From NCBI GenBank assembly GCA_028876385.1, contig JAGWSF010000142.1:1-44205 (forward strand): a DNA stretch of 44,205 nt, given 5' to 3'. The translations under genes and the position numbers were made by a program. Below, piece by piece: positions 23,109-31,763 of the stretch. Numbering within the stretch: position 1 is the first letter of the stretch; every line of letters begins with the position of its first letter. The notes under the pieces were generated by a model, which was not told the origin of the DNA, did no database searches, and worked only from the letters and a program-made list of their open reading frames with translations. The stretch is from Acidobacteriota bacterium. GTDB taxonomy: Bacteria; Actinomycetota; Acidimicrobiia; Acidimicrobiales; Palsa-688.

Positions 23109-23972
23109 TCAGGTGCGGGGGACTCGGCCGAGCATGCCCGCCGACACGACGGCCTGACTGAGCGGTCGGGTCAGTTCCCTCAGCTCGCCGCAGCGGGCTT
23201 CGCCCAGGACGGCGTAGGGGTGCACGGCCAGCAGGTCGGTCATGTCCTCCACCGACTGGCGGTGTTCGACGCCGGCGGGGGACAGGGCCAGTGTCCCATC
23301 CTCGGCCAGCCACCCCCGGGAGCGGACAGATCGGACCGCCTCGTCCCACTCGTCGTCGGTCCACGCTCTCGTCTCCCGCAGCGCGGCCATGGGCACCTCT
23401 CCGCTGGCCGCGTGGATCACCAGCGCCTCGACCGGTCCGATGCCTGCGCTGCACAGCGCAACGACGTGACCGTCGCCGCGGTACTCCCGCAACAGGGTCT
23501 GGGCGTGCCACAGGACCAGGTGGTCCTCGTCGGGCCAGGCCAGGCTGGCATGGCCGGCAAAAAGGGGACGGCCTTGTGGCCGTTCACCGGCCGCTTCGGC
23601 GGCGATCCGCGCCAGCTGCGCCGCTCGCGCCAGGCCCGGTGAGCCGACGGCGTCCCCGAGGACGCGACGCAGGGCGGCGTCGGCGGCCGCGAGGCGGGCC
23701 TGCAGGACCTCCCCGGTGGTGGTGAGAGACCAGACTCCAGCCATGGCTCTGCGCACCAGGCGCGGGCAGAAGTTGAAGAAGGTGGCGATGACCACTTCCG
23801 CTCCGACCGGGCCCATCGGTGCCGAACGCGAGGCGAAATAGCCGGCCCGGTCGTTGAGTCCCAGCCCGGCGTAGTGCTGAGCGGCTTCGGGGGCGAAGTA
23901 GATCATGCCGTGGAGCGGCTCCACGGTCCTCCAGGTCTTTCTGGCCACGACCGGCTCCAGGGAAACACTCAT
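23109..23972 (-). CDS. SCO6745-family protein
   Basis: From ATG 23972 the product has 287 residues. Recognisable blocks are ARKTWRTVEPLHGMIYFAPEA, GYFASRSAPMGPVGAEVVIATFFNF (here split), and the later LVLWHAQTLLREYRGDGHVVAL and RSRGWLAEDGTLALSPAG, a winged-helix-like C-terminal segment. These match the actinobacterial family annotated SCO6745, whose biochemical function is undefined; some relatives sit in natural-product clusters. No signal peptide or transmembrane helix is seen. It converges with the SDR gene. Confidence 0.8.
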   Translation of the reverse strand: MSVSLEPVVARKTWRTVEPLHGMIYFAPEAAQHYAGLGLNDRAGYFASRSAPMGPVGAEVVIATFFNFCPRLVRRAMAGVWSLTTTGEVLQARLAAADAALRRVLGDAVGSPGLARAAQLARIAAEAAGERPQGRPLFAGHASLAWPDEDHLVLWHAQTLLREYRGDGHVVALCSAGIGPVEALVIHAASGEVPMAALRETRAWTDDEWDEAVRSVRSRGWLAEDGTLALSPAGVEHRQSVEDMTDLLAVHPYAVLGEARCGELRELTRPLSQAVVSAGMLGRVPRT

Positions 23973-24050
23973 GCCCCGCACGATACGTCGCCGATCATGG
24001 TCGAGGCCGCGGCCCAGTCCAACCATCGCAGGTCGTGCCTGCGGTTCGGC

Positions 24051-24587
24051 TCAGATGGGGCAGGAGCCTTCCTCGAGGCCGACGAGCATGGTGAACCGGC
24101 CCACCAGACAAAGCACGCTGAAGAGGGCCAGCTCCACCACCTGCTCGGCATCGAAGTACTGGCGGAGGGCCGCCTTGTCGGCTTCGGAGATGGTGAGGTG
24201 GTCAGTGGCGAGCTTCGACGCGAAGTTGACTGCCGCCTGCTCGGCAGGGGTCAGCTGGCTGGGTGTATCCACGCCGATCTCGGCAACCATCTCCTCTGTG
24301 AGGCCAGCCTGGATGGCTGATGGTGAGCGTCCGGCCATGCACACCTGGCATCGTGTCGTCTGGGCCACGGCGAGTCGTACCAGTTCCGTGGTGCGGGGAC
24401 CGAGATGGTTGTCAGCCCGGAGCTTGGCGTTGAGCTCGCTGAAGCCACGGAAGAAGTCCGGTGCGTTGGCCATGAGGCGCTGGAAGTCCTGCAGCCCGGG
24501 GCGGGACGTGGCTTCCCACTGCGCCCGCAAATCGGGCGGCAGGTCCTCCACCGCCACCAGTGGCACGAAGCCGTTGCCCTCACCCAT
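24051..24587 (-). CDS. Carboxymuconolactone decarboxylase / AhpD-like protein
   Basis: This all-helical 178-residue protein begins at ATG 24587. LGPRTTELVRLAVAQTTRCQVCMAGRSPSAIQAGLTEEMV, quoted in part, contains the AhpD-type CxxC pair C80 and C83. In AhpD itself a His follows at +4 from the second Cys; here that position is Arg87, so the proton relay is altered. EQAAVNFASKLATDHLTI and VVELALFSVLCLVGRFTM are the second helical half. It may be a thiol-based peroxidase partner or a decarboxylase-like protein. It lies alone, divergent from the SnoaL-like gene. Confidence 0.75.
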   Translation of the reverse strand: MGEGNGFVPLVAVEDLPPDLRAQWEATSRPGLQDFQRLMANAPDFFRGFSELNAKLRADNHLGPRTTELVRLAVAQTTRCQVCMAGRSPSAIQAGLTEEMVAEIGVDTPSQLTPAEQAAVNFASKLATDHLTISEADKAALRQYFDAEQVVELALFSVLCLVGRFTMLVGLEEGSCPI

Positions 24588-24816
24588 TCTGCTGACTCCT
24601 CGGCTCGTCGTATGACGGCATCACTTATGGAATCGTAGGCCGTCCATCGGCGTGTGCGCCGCGCCAGCCAAGGCGAGTCCGGCCTCGTCGTGGCCCCTGG
24701 CACGCACTAGCTTCACTGGACACCTGAGAAGCCGCCGGGGCCCGGTGACGTCAGCGGCGGGCGGCACCAGCCCGCAGTGAGCCATGAAGATCAGCTATGG
24801 GGAAGAGGAGAGTGGG

Positions 24817-25248
24817 ATGACAGAGAACGGACACTTCGCAGACGACGTAGCGGTGATGAAGCTGATCGCTCGCATCGCTCACCTGGCCGACACCGGGGAG
24901 CTGACCGACTACGCGGAGTGTTTCACCGCGGACGCCACCTGGGAGCTGCCGGTCGACTCAGGTGTGGGGGTGGCACCGCAGACCCGGTCCGGCGTCGCAG
25001 ATATCGTCCAAGGCGCACGGGAACGGCGGGATCTGGGCATACAGGGGCCGGGATCGAACACCCGACACGTGGTCTCTACGATCGATGTCGAGGTCCGCGG
25101 GGATACCGCCACTTCTACAGCCTATTGGCGCTATTACGGTCACACCGACGCCACCCCGGAGCTGCTGACCATGGGTCAGTACGATGACACCTTTCGGCGC
25201 AGCGGGGACGGTTGGCGTTTGCAGCAGCGTCGCATCACCAGAGGCTGA
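24817..25248 (+). CDS. SnoaL-like / NTF2-fold protein
   Basis: An AGGAG site precedes the ATG at 24817, giving 143 residues; an ATG at 24784 is less likely. The sequence ALxDTGExxDYAECFTADATWELP, present as LADTGELTDYAECFTADATW, is typical of the cone-shaped NTF2/SnoaL fold. NTRHVVSTIDVEVRGDTATSTAYWRYY and TFRRSGDGWRLQQRRI complete it. These proteins act as small-molecule isomerases, hydratases or ring-hydroxylating beta-like subunits. The ligand here is unknown. Confidence 0.82.
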   Translation: MTENGHFADDVAVMKLIARIAHLADTGELTDYAECFTADATWELPVDSGVGVAPQTRSGVADIVQGARERRDLGIQGPGSNTRHVVSTIDVEVRGDTATSTAYWRYYGHTDATPELLTMGQYDDTFRRSGDGWRLQQRRITRG

Positions 25249-25356
25249 AGTCCGAGACGGTCAGGGTCTACCCGGATTCGGTCTACTACTCCGCCTCTCG
25301 AGCCCTCATCCTCATCGGGACTACTGTCACGATGACGGCTCAGGTGTACCTCAAGG

Positions 25357-25785
25357 TCAGGGGGTGAGCGGCTCGATCACCATCCAACCGCGACGCCGCA
25401 GCTCTCCGGCCAGATCGTCGGCGGGTAGGTGGCCGAGGAGCTGCTCTCGAGCCGACTCCCGCCAGCTGTCACCCCCGGCCATTCTCGACTCGTCGGAATC
25501 ACCGCTCTGTAGCCGTTGGATGTAGTCGTCGGCCTCGTCCCGGGTGAACCGACCGCCCGCTTGACGCTGAGTGAACCCCATCGGGCCCCGAGCGTCCCTG
25601 AAATCGCGATGCCCGGCACCCTGGATCAGGGCCAGCAGCTCCTGGAGCTGCCTCGACGAAGCAGGGGGACCGGACTGCTGCCCGAACGCCACTTTCAGGC
25701 GTCCCCGAATGATTGAGCGACTCGCACGACCGGTGGCTGGATCACGCTTCCACTCTACCAGACCTATACGAACACATGTTCGCAA
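25357..25785 (-). CDS. Conserved actinobacterial protein with FGQQSGPPA motif
   Basis: The frame spans 142 codons from a TTG at 25785, but the conserved part probably starts near 25695 (VAFGQQSGPPASSRQLQELL). It continues LIQGAGHRDFRDARGPMGFT and GRFTRDEADDYIQRL. I recall this FGQQSGPP...GHxDFRDARGPxGFTQRQAxGxFTRDEADxxIxxL pattern from uncharacterised actinobacterial proteins. It is soluble and basic and could bind nucleic acid, but no function is known to me. It is divergent from and overlaps the upstream region of the DinB-like gene. Confidence 0.6.
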   Translation of the reverse strand: MRTCVRIGLVEWKRDPATGRASRSIIRGRLKVAFGQQSGPPASSRQLQELLALIQGAGHRDFRDARGPMGFTQRQAGGRFTRDEADDYIQRLQSGDSDESRMAGGDSWRESAREQLLGHLPADDLAGELRRRGWMVIEPLTP

Positions 25786-25865
25786 TGCCGAGGGACCGCC
25801 GGGTGCAGAGGACGAGCGGGCGGGCCGAGCGGGCTGAAGCTAGCGGCGACCGTCGGGAAGGGAGA

Positions 25866-26492
25866 GTGATACAACACTCGGCGATGGATGAGCTCCGGGT
25901 CTACTTGGAGACCGGCCGTAGATGGGTGTTCGCGGGTGCCGTCGATTGGCCCGGGTGGTGCCGCCGGGCCCGAGGCGAGGAGGCCGCCCTCGAGGCCCTG
26001 CTCGGCTACGCCGACCGCTACGAGAGGGCGGTGGGGGTCGAGGTCGGAACGGGTCATCCGGTGGTGCTGGGCCGGGTGGGGTCACGCAGCGGGATGGCCG
26101 ACTTCGGGGCTCCGGGCGCCATCGGTCCGTGGGACCACGAGCCCCTCCCCGCCCCCGAGTTGGATCGCCACCTGGGGCTGCTCCAGGCCGCCTGGGCCCA
26201 CCTCGACGACGTCGCCCAATCCGCCCCGGCCGAGTTGCGTAGGGGGCCTCGCGGCGGGGGACGCGACCGTGACGCCCTGCTCGACCATGTCCGCGAGGCG
26301 GAGCGGGCCTACGCGCCGAAGGTGGGCGGGAGGGTTCCGCCCCGGACCGCCTGGACCGAGCAGCGGACCATGATCCTCGCCGCCCTGCGAGATGCCCCTA
26401 CCGGAGCATCCTGGCCGGTCCGCTACGCCATCCGCCGCTTGGCTTGGCACGTACTCGATCACCTGTGGGAGTTGGAGGACCGCTCCGGGTGA
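25866..26492 (+). CDS. DinB/maleylpyruvate-isomerase-like helical protein
   Basis: A GTG at 25866 with GGAAGGGAG upstream gives about 208 residues; ATG 25884 is the alternative. The long open frame back to 25713 is not convincing. Helical DinB-like features are LDRHLGLLQAAWAHLDDV, ALLDHVREAERAYAPK and the closing RRLAWHVLDHLWELEDR. His residues at the helix ends could form the metal site usual in this superfamily, which transfers groups to or from thiols such as mycothiol. The specific activity is unknown. Confidence 0.6.
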   Translation: MIQHSAMDELRVYLETGRRWVFAGAVDWPGWCRRARGEEAALEALLGYADRYERAVGVEVGTGHPVVLGRVGSRSGMADFGAPGAIGPWDHEPLPAPELDRHLGLLQAAWAHLDDVAQSAPAELRRGPRGGGRDRDALLDHVREAERAYAPKVGGRVPPRTAWTEQRTMILAALRDAPTGASWPVRYAIRRLAWHVLDHLWELEDRSG

Positions 26493-26585
26493 AGCCGCCT
26501 GGTCGGTTCATCCCGGCATCCGATCACCTGAGGAGCCCCTAGCGCGCCAGTGCACGTTGGGGACGCGTCGCGAGGCGCCCATTTT

Positions 26586-26597
26586 TGGGTATCTACC
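26586..26597. promoter_or_regulatory. Palindrome in front of the kinase gene
   Basis: GGGTATCTACCC is a perfect 12-bp palindrome four bases before the GTG start at 26602. TATCTAC could also serve as a -10 box for a leaderless transcript. Either role is inference. Confidence 0.3.
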
Positions 26598-26601
26598 CAT
26601 C

Positions 26602-27804
26602 GTGGAGACCTCCGATCGTCTTGCTCCTGACGCTCGGGTGCAGGGCTCGGAGAGTTACCCGGCGGTGGTCGGTGACCGCTACGTGTTGGGACCGCTGCTC
26701 GGCCAGGGGGGCATGGCGGTGGTCCACGAGGGATTCGACCGGCGCCTCGGCCGCCCGGTGGCGGTGAAGTTGCTGCGTCCGGAGTTGGCTCATCAGCCGA
26801 TGGTTCGCCGACGCTTCGAGACCGAAGCAGGCCTGGCGGCCCGCCTCACCCACCCGAACGTGGTCACCGTCCTCGACCGAGGCGACGCCGACGGGGCGGC
26901 ATTCATCGTCATGGAGCGGTTGAGCGGGCGGACCCTCTAGGACGAGATCGCCACCGCAGTGTTGGACGGAGGCTCGGCGCTCCGGCTCACGGCTCAGATG
27001 CTCGGGGCGTTGACGGCCGCTCACGCTGCCGCGGTCATCCACAGGGACATCAAGCCCGGGAACATTCTGGCCGGCAGCCACGAAGAGTGGAAGCTCGGCG
27101 ACTTCGGCATTGCCAAGGCGGTCGAGCTGCCAACCGGCGATCAAACGGTCACGGGCCTTCTGCTCGGCACCCCCGCCTACCTGGCTCCCGAACGCTTCTT
27201 CGGCGATGAGGCGACGGTCCGCTCCGACCTGTACTCGCTGGCCGTGGTCATATACGAGGCTCTGGCCGGTCGCCGACCGTTCGTGGGTAACACCCCTCAG
27301 CAGTGGGCATCGGCCAAGCTGGCCGGCCAAACCACTCCTCTTGGTGGGCTGCGCCCCGACGTGGATCCGGCACTGACCGCAGCCGTGGATCGCTGCCTGC
27401 GCCCCGATCCCGACCAGCGCTTCGAAACGGCCGCCGAGATGGTCGACGCCGTCTTCAATCCTCCGGCCCGCCACCGAGCCACGCCCGTCGGCGCTTCGCC
27501 ACGTCCTGACCCGACGGCTGTCCTGTCGCATCCAGCCGTACCCGGCCGCTCACGGATCCCGATGTGGCTCCGGCCCGCTGGTGCGGGCCGCGGCGGCTGG
27601 GTACGCCACCTGGGCGCAGCCGTGGCGGCCGCCGCAGTGCTGGCACTGGTCGTCATCGTGCTCATGAGCACGGCCGGGACCTCGGGGGGTTCCGCCCCGC
27701 AGCCGTCGCCCACCACCACCGTCGCGGGGCCCCAAGGTAGCGGTGCCCTACCCCCCGGCTTGGATCAGGCGCTACGGCATCTGCAGAGCGAGGTGGGGCG
27801 TTGA
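26602..27804 (+). pseudogene. PknB-type Ser/Thr protein kinase gene interrupted by an in-frame TAG
   Basis: The GTG at 26602 opens a eukaryotic-like kinase. The N lobe has the Gly loop GQGGMAVVHEG, VAVK with K56, and ends at MERLSGRTL. Codon 113 is TAG (26938-26940). The same frame then goes on DEIATAVLDGG, HRDIKPGNIL (D149), LGDFGIAKA (D167), LLGTPAYLAPERF and RSDLYSLAVVIYEALAGRRPF, ending the C lobe. A single transmembrane helix (LGAAVAAAAVLALVVIVLM) and a short external tail follow. Family members read GRTLxDEI without a break. All other motifs are intact, so it is a fresh nonsense mutation, a sequencing error or a recoded stop. The lipoprotein gene overlaps its end. Confidence 0.8.
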
Positions 27805-28310
27805 GACGCGTGGCGACGGTGTCGTTGGGGCTGGCCGCCGCCGTGGCGCTGTCGTCGTGTGGCGGCAGCCCCGGTCTCTCGCCGGGCATATCGAGCCGAC
27901 TGCAGGCGGAGGTGGGAGCGGTGCGAGCGGCCGCGGTGAGCCACCAGGCGAGCGTGGCCGCCGCCCGGCTCGACGAGTTGCGCTTTCAAGTGGCCCTGTT
28001 GCGCCAGCAGGGCCAGATCAGCCCTGCCAAGGCGGCGGCCATACTCACAGCTGCGGCCGCCGTCCAAGCGCAACTCGCCAGCGTCGAGGACCCAGCCACC
28101 ACCGTTCCGACCACGGCCCCCGGCACCACCACCACCACGGCGCCGACCGCGGCGCCGACCACCGCGGCGCCGACCACCGTCGCTTCGACCGCGACATCGG
28201 TAGGGCGGTCCACCGCGCCGTCGGGCCGCCCCGCGACTCCGGCTCCGGGTTCGCCGAACAAGGCCAAAGATGGGGGGGATCACCCCGGGCGGGGCAGCGC
28301 CGACGGTTGA
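27801..28310 (+). CDS. Lipoprotein with Thr/Pro/Ala-rich tail, coupled to the kinase gene
   Basis: The start is a TTG at 27801 sharing bases with the kinase stop. The 169-residue product has an Arg-Arg start, a hydrophobic core (VATVSLGLAAAVAL) and lipobox LSSC with Cys at about residue 20. Then comes a helical region (LQAEVGAVRAAAVSHQASVAAA, quoted in part) and a long Thr/Ala/Pro-rich tail (TTVPTTAPGTTTTTAPT). The helix partly resembles the kinase's own C-terminal tail (ALRHLQSEVG). It might be an extracytoplasmic partner or sensor for the kinase. That role is inference from the overlap. Confidence 0.7.
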   Translation: MRRVATVSLGLAAAVALSSCGGSPGLSPGISSRLQAEVGAVRAAAVSHQASVAAARLDELRFQVALLRQQGQISPAKAAAILTAAAAVQAQLASVEDPATTVPTTAPGTTTTTAPTAAPTTAAPTTVASTATSVGRSTAPSGRPATPAPGSPNKAKDGGDHPGRGSADG

Positions 28311-28358
28311 CCCCGCCAGCATCCGGTCGCCTTGGACTCGGAATGACAGGCTGGAGGG

Positions 28359-29234
28359 GTGAGCCGCCTTCCGGTAGATCGCCGCGACTTCCCCGACCCG
28401 TTCGTCCTCAACACCGGTTCCGGCTTCTGGGCCTATGCCACCAACGGTGGAGGTTCCAATGTGCAGGTGCTGTTCTCCGAGGACCTGGCTCGCTGGCGCA
28501 GCTCCCCTGATGCCCTCCCGTCACTGCCGTTCTGGGCCCAGCCGGGGAACACGTGGGCTCCCTGCGTGCTCCCCTGGAAGGGCCGGTACCTGCTCTTCTA
28601 CACCTGCCGAGAACCCCGGGCCGGCCGGCAGGCCATCTCGGTAGCCGTGGCCGATCGGCCCGGCGGTCCCTTCGTCGACGCCGGGACCGGCCCGCTGGTC
28701 TACCAGCTCGAGATGGGCGGCTCCATCGACCCCAGCTACATCGCCGACATCGATGGCTCGGTCTACCTGGTGTGGAAGGCCGACGCTAACGCCCTGAACC
28801 GGCCGTCGAGCATCTGGCTGCAAAGGATCGGGCCGGACGGAACCCACCTGGTGGGGTCACCGGTCGAACTCCTCCGCTTGGGTGCCGCCTGGGAGGACCC
28901 GCTCATCGAGGCCCCGTCCATCGTCTGGTCGAGAGGTGCGTACTACCTGTTCTATTCGGCCAACTGGTGGAACAGCGACCGTTACGCGATCGGCTACGCC
29001 ACGGCGCCGGCCGTCGCCGGGCCCTACACGAGGGTCACCGTCACCGGGCCCTGGTTGGCGTCCGACGCCCAAGTGGCCGGTCCGGGAGGCCAGGAGTGGT
29101 TCACCGACTCGGCCGGGCAGCTGCGCATGGCCTACCACGGATGGACCCCCGGTCGAGTCGGCTATCCCAAGGGGGCCCGCAGCCTCCGATTGGCCACCGT
29201 GGACCTGACTGGCCCCGAACCCATCGTCCAGTAG
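28359..29234 (+). CDS. Glycoside hydrolase family 43-like protein
   Basis: From GTG 28359 with a GGAGGG site, 291 residues form a likely five-bladed beta-propeller. RRDFPDPFVLNTGSGFWAYAT has the general-base Asp (D13) in the usual DPF context. GSIDPSYIADIDGSVYLVWK has the pKa-tuning Asp, and PLIEAPSIVWSRGAYYLFYS the acid Glu. These are the three GH43 catalytic positions. Such enzymes hydrolyse arabinan or xylan side chains. No signal peptide is visible, so it may act inside the cell on imported oligosaccharides. It stands alone before the L,D-transpeptidase gene. Confidence 0.85.
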   Translation: MSRLPVDRRDFPDPFVLNTGSGFWAYATNGGGSNVQVLFSEDLARWRSSPDALPSLPFWAQPGNTWAPCVLPWKGRYLLFYTCREPRAGRQAISVAVADRPGGPFVDAGTGPLVYQLEMGGSIDPSYIADIDGSVYLVWKADANALNRPSSIWLQRIGPDGTHLVGSPVELLRLGAAWEDPLIEAPSIVWSRGAYYLFYSANWWNSDRYAIGYATAPAVAGPYTRVTVTGPWLASDAQVAGPGGQEWFTDSAGQLRMAYHGWTPGRVGYPKGARSLRLATVDLTGPEPIVQ

Positions 29235-29341
29235 CCGGAACCCATCGGCCAGTAGAAGGAGCGCATCCCCCGCTCGGTCAGCGCGGGTGGCTGACGCCCG
29301 CTGCGACCTCCGCCGGGATAGGGTTGGATTACTCGTTTCGT

Positions 29342-30517
29342 ATGGCTAATCATTTCGGCAGCAGACGATGGGGTTGGGTAGCGGCAGGAGTCGCCGTCGC
29401 AGTAGCCGGCGCGGGCGGTTTGCTGGCCTCGCGCCTGCTTAGCTCGCCGGCCGCCGTCGCCGGCGGCAAGTCGCAACCAGCCGTGGCCGCCAAGGCGCCG
29501 CTGGCCACCACGTCTACGACCAGCGCTCCTCCCACACCATTCACCGTCACCTTGGAGTCGCCGGCACCGTCAGCCAAGAACGTCGACGGCACCGCCCCCC
29601 TCGTGATATCCACCGGATCGGCCACAGTTGACACGGCCGCCTCGGTCCCTTCCATCTCGCCCGTCGTCGAAGGCCAGTGGTCATCGACGCCCGGACGCCT
29701 CGTCTTCACCCCAACCGACGCCTTTGCTCCGGCCACCAGCTACTCCGTCGAGGTGAAATCCGGCCTGCGCTCAGCATCGGGAAGGCCGTTGGACCAAGGG
29801 GAGAGCTGGTCGTGGACCACCGCCGACGGCTCCACGCTACGCCTGCAGCAGATCCTCGCCCAGCTCGGTTACCTGCCCCTCCGATGGACCCCCAGCGTTG
29901 CGACCGCGGCTTCACTTCCCAACCGTGACGCCTATCAGCCCCCCGCTGGCCAGTTCGCCTGGACGTGGGCCAATCCTCCCGCCACGCTGAGCGCCGAATG
30001 GGCTCCGGGGGGTTACACGGCCATGACCAAGGGGGCGGTCATGGCCTTCGAGGCCGACCACGGCCTGGCCACTGACGGCTACGCCGGCCACGACGTCTGG
30101 TCCGCGCTGCTGGCCGCGTCGACCGCCACCACGCCAGCTACCAACCAGCACGGCTACACCTACGCCCTGGCGGCCAAGACCAGCCCCGAAACCCTGACCG
30201 TCTGGCACGACGGTGCCGTGATCTCGACCACTCCGGCCAACACGGGCATCCCCGTCGCCCCCACCGCCGACGGGACCTTCCCGGTCTACGAGCGCCTGGC
30301 GACCCAGGTGATGAAGGGCACCAACCCGGACGGGAGCCACTACGCCGATCCGGTCGCCTGGGTGGCCTACTTCAACGGGGGCGATGCCATCCACTACATC
30401 GCCCGCAGCCAGTACGGCTTTCCCCAGAGCCTCGGGTGCGTCGAGATCCCGTACGCCGTCGGTGCCCAGATCTGGCCCTATCTGACGATGGGGAGTCTCG
30501 TAACCGTCGTCGGCTGA
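29342..30517 (+). CDS. L,D-transpeptidase (YkuD domain)
   Basis: The ATG at 29342 begins 391 residues. A signal/anchor helix (WGWVAAGVAVAVAGAGGLLA) is followed by a Thr/Pro linker. Then comes an Ig-like domain (VTLESPAPSAKNVDGTAPLV to SWSWTTADG), a peptidoglycan-binding-like helical region (LQQILAQLGYLPL, MTKGAVMAFEADHGLATDGY), and a YkuD catalytic domain ending HYIARSQYGFPQSLGCVEIP. The catalytic Cys is C366 with His at about 351. It cross-links peptidoglycan 3-3 outside the membrane. The motif has SLGC rather than the common SHGC. It is followed by a hairpin terminator. Confidence 0.88.
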   Translation: MANHFGSRRWGWVAAGVAVAVAGAGGLLASRLLSSPAAVAGGKSQPAVAAKAPLATTSTTSAPPTPFTVTLESPAPSAKNVDGTAPLVISTGSATVDTAASVPSISPVVEGQWSSTPGRLVFTPTDAFAPATSYSVEVKSGLRSASGRPLDQGESWSWTTADGSTLRLQQILAQLGYLPLRWTPSVATAASLPNRDAYQPPAGQFAWTWANPPATLSAEWAPGGYTAMTKGAVMAFEADHGLATDGYAGHDVWSALLAASTATTPATNQHGYTYALAAKTSPETLTVWHDGAVISTTPANTGIPVAPTADGTFPVYERLATQVMKGTNPDGSHYADPVAWVAYFNGGDAIHYIARSQYGFPQSLGCVEIPYAVGAQIWPYLTMGSLVTVVG

Positions 30518-30551
30518 AACCGTCATCACCGCGGGCCGCACCAACGGACCC

Positions 30552-30572
30552 GACACTGCGCCTGGCAGTGTC
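30552..30572 (+). terminator. Hairpin after the L,D-transpeptidase gene
   Basis: Perfect arms GACACTG and CAGTGTC enclose the loop CGCCTGG, 35 bases past the stop. It probably ends that transcript. Confidence 0.55.
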
Positions 30573-30660
30573 CCGGCTGGCGGCACGGGCCGGTTGCCAT
30601 GTTGAGGGGAGCGAGCCACCCTCTCGCAGCCGAACGGGGAGGGGAAAGGGTGGCCATCCG

Positions 30661-31725
30661 ATGACGACCGTGGGAGCGACCGTGAAGGCCCGGGCGTGGG
30701 TGGCGACATCCCTGGGAGATCCCACCGCGGTCATGGAGCGCCGGGACGTCGACGTCGCCTACCCCGGCCCCAACCAGATCCGGGTGGCGGTCGACGCCTT
30801 CTGTCTCAATCTCAACGACATCGACATAATCCGGGGTCGTTACCTGACTCTGCCGCTCGAACCGCCGTTCGTCCCGGGTATGGAATCAGTCGGTACGGTG
30901 GAGGCGGCCGGTCCCGGCGCCGAGCACCTGCTCGGCCAACGCGTCGTCGGGATACCCTCACTGGCCCATGGCGGCTACGCCAGCTACGCCCTGGTGGACG
31001 CGGCGACGGCCATGGAGTTGCCGTCCTGGCTCTCAGACACCGATGCGGCGGCCATCCACTACCCGTTCCACCTGGGGTGGCTTGCGCTGAACGAGCGGGC
31101 CCGTCTCCAGCCCGGCGAGACCCTTCTGGTGCACGCCGCTGCGGGGGGGACCGGTTCGGGGGCGTTGCAGATGGGCAAGGCCATGGGGGCTCGGGTTATC
31201 GCCACTGCCGGTTCGGACGAGAAGCTCGACTACTGCCGATCCCTCGGGGCTGATCTGGCGGTCAACTACCGGACGGAGGATTTCGTGGCTGCGGCCATGG
31301 ACTTCACCTACGGTCACGGGGTGGACGTGGCCTTCGATGCCGTCGGCGGTGACGTGACGGTCGAAACCTTCAAGTGCATGGGGTTCAACGGCCGGCACCT
31401 CATCGCCGGTTGGAGCCAGGACATCCAACTCGAGGACGCTCACTACCTGACCCCCAGAGCCATGGCCTACGGCAACTTCTCTCTGTGCGGAGTCTGCCTG
31501 GTGTATGTCAGCGACCCCCTTGGGGTGCGCCGCACCCTCGGGTTCAACTGGCCCGGGCGCAGCGAGGGTCAGCAGGCCCATCGCCGGATCCTCGAGATGG
31601 TCCGCACCGGACAGCTCCGACCGGCAGTCACCCGCGAACTGACCTTCGACGCCATCCCCGCCGCTCTGGAGGACATGGAGCAGCGCCGAACCATGGGGCG
31701 GCTGGTGGTCCGGGTCGGAAGTTGA
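30661..31725 (+). CDS. Zinc-independent MDR oxidoreductase (quinone oxidoreductase-like)
   Basis: ATG 30661 follows GGGGAGGGG and gives 354 residues. The medium-chain reductase layout is intact: an N-terminal GroES-like domain (VDAFCLNLNDIDIIRGRYL, FVPGMESVGTVEAAGPGAEHLLGQRV) and a Rossmann domain (LLVHAAAGGTGSGALQMGKAMGARVIATAGS). The catalytic-zinc cysteines of alcohol dehydrogenases are absent. The later RHLIAGWSQDIQ and VTRELTFDAIPAALEDMEQRRTMGRLVV fit quinone-type or enoyl-type reductases using NADPH. The substrate is not known. It converges with the hemerythrin-like gene 38 bases away. Confidence 0.85.
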   Translation: MTTVGATVKARAWVATSLGDPTAVMERRDVDVAYPGPNQIRVAVDAFCLNLNDIDIIRGRYLTLPLEPPFVPGMESVGTVEAAGPGAEHLLGQRVVGIPSLAHGGYASYALVDAATAMELPSWLSDTDAAAIHYPFHLGWLALNERARLQPGETLLVHAAAGGTGSGALQMGKAMGARVIATAGSDEKLDYCRSLGADLAVNYRTEDFVAAAMDFTYGHGVDVAFDAVGGDVTVETFKCMGFNGRHLIAGWSQDIQLEDAHYLTPRAMAYGNFSLCGVCLVYVSDPLGVRRTLGFNWPGRSEGQQAHRRILEMVRTGQLRPAVTRELTFDAIPAALEDMEQRRTMGRLVVRVGS

Positions 31726-31763
31726 GGTCCCCCGCTCCCTTCTGATCGGACACGCTGGCTTGA

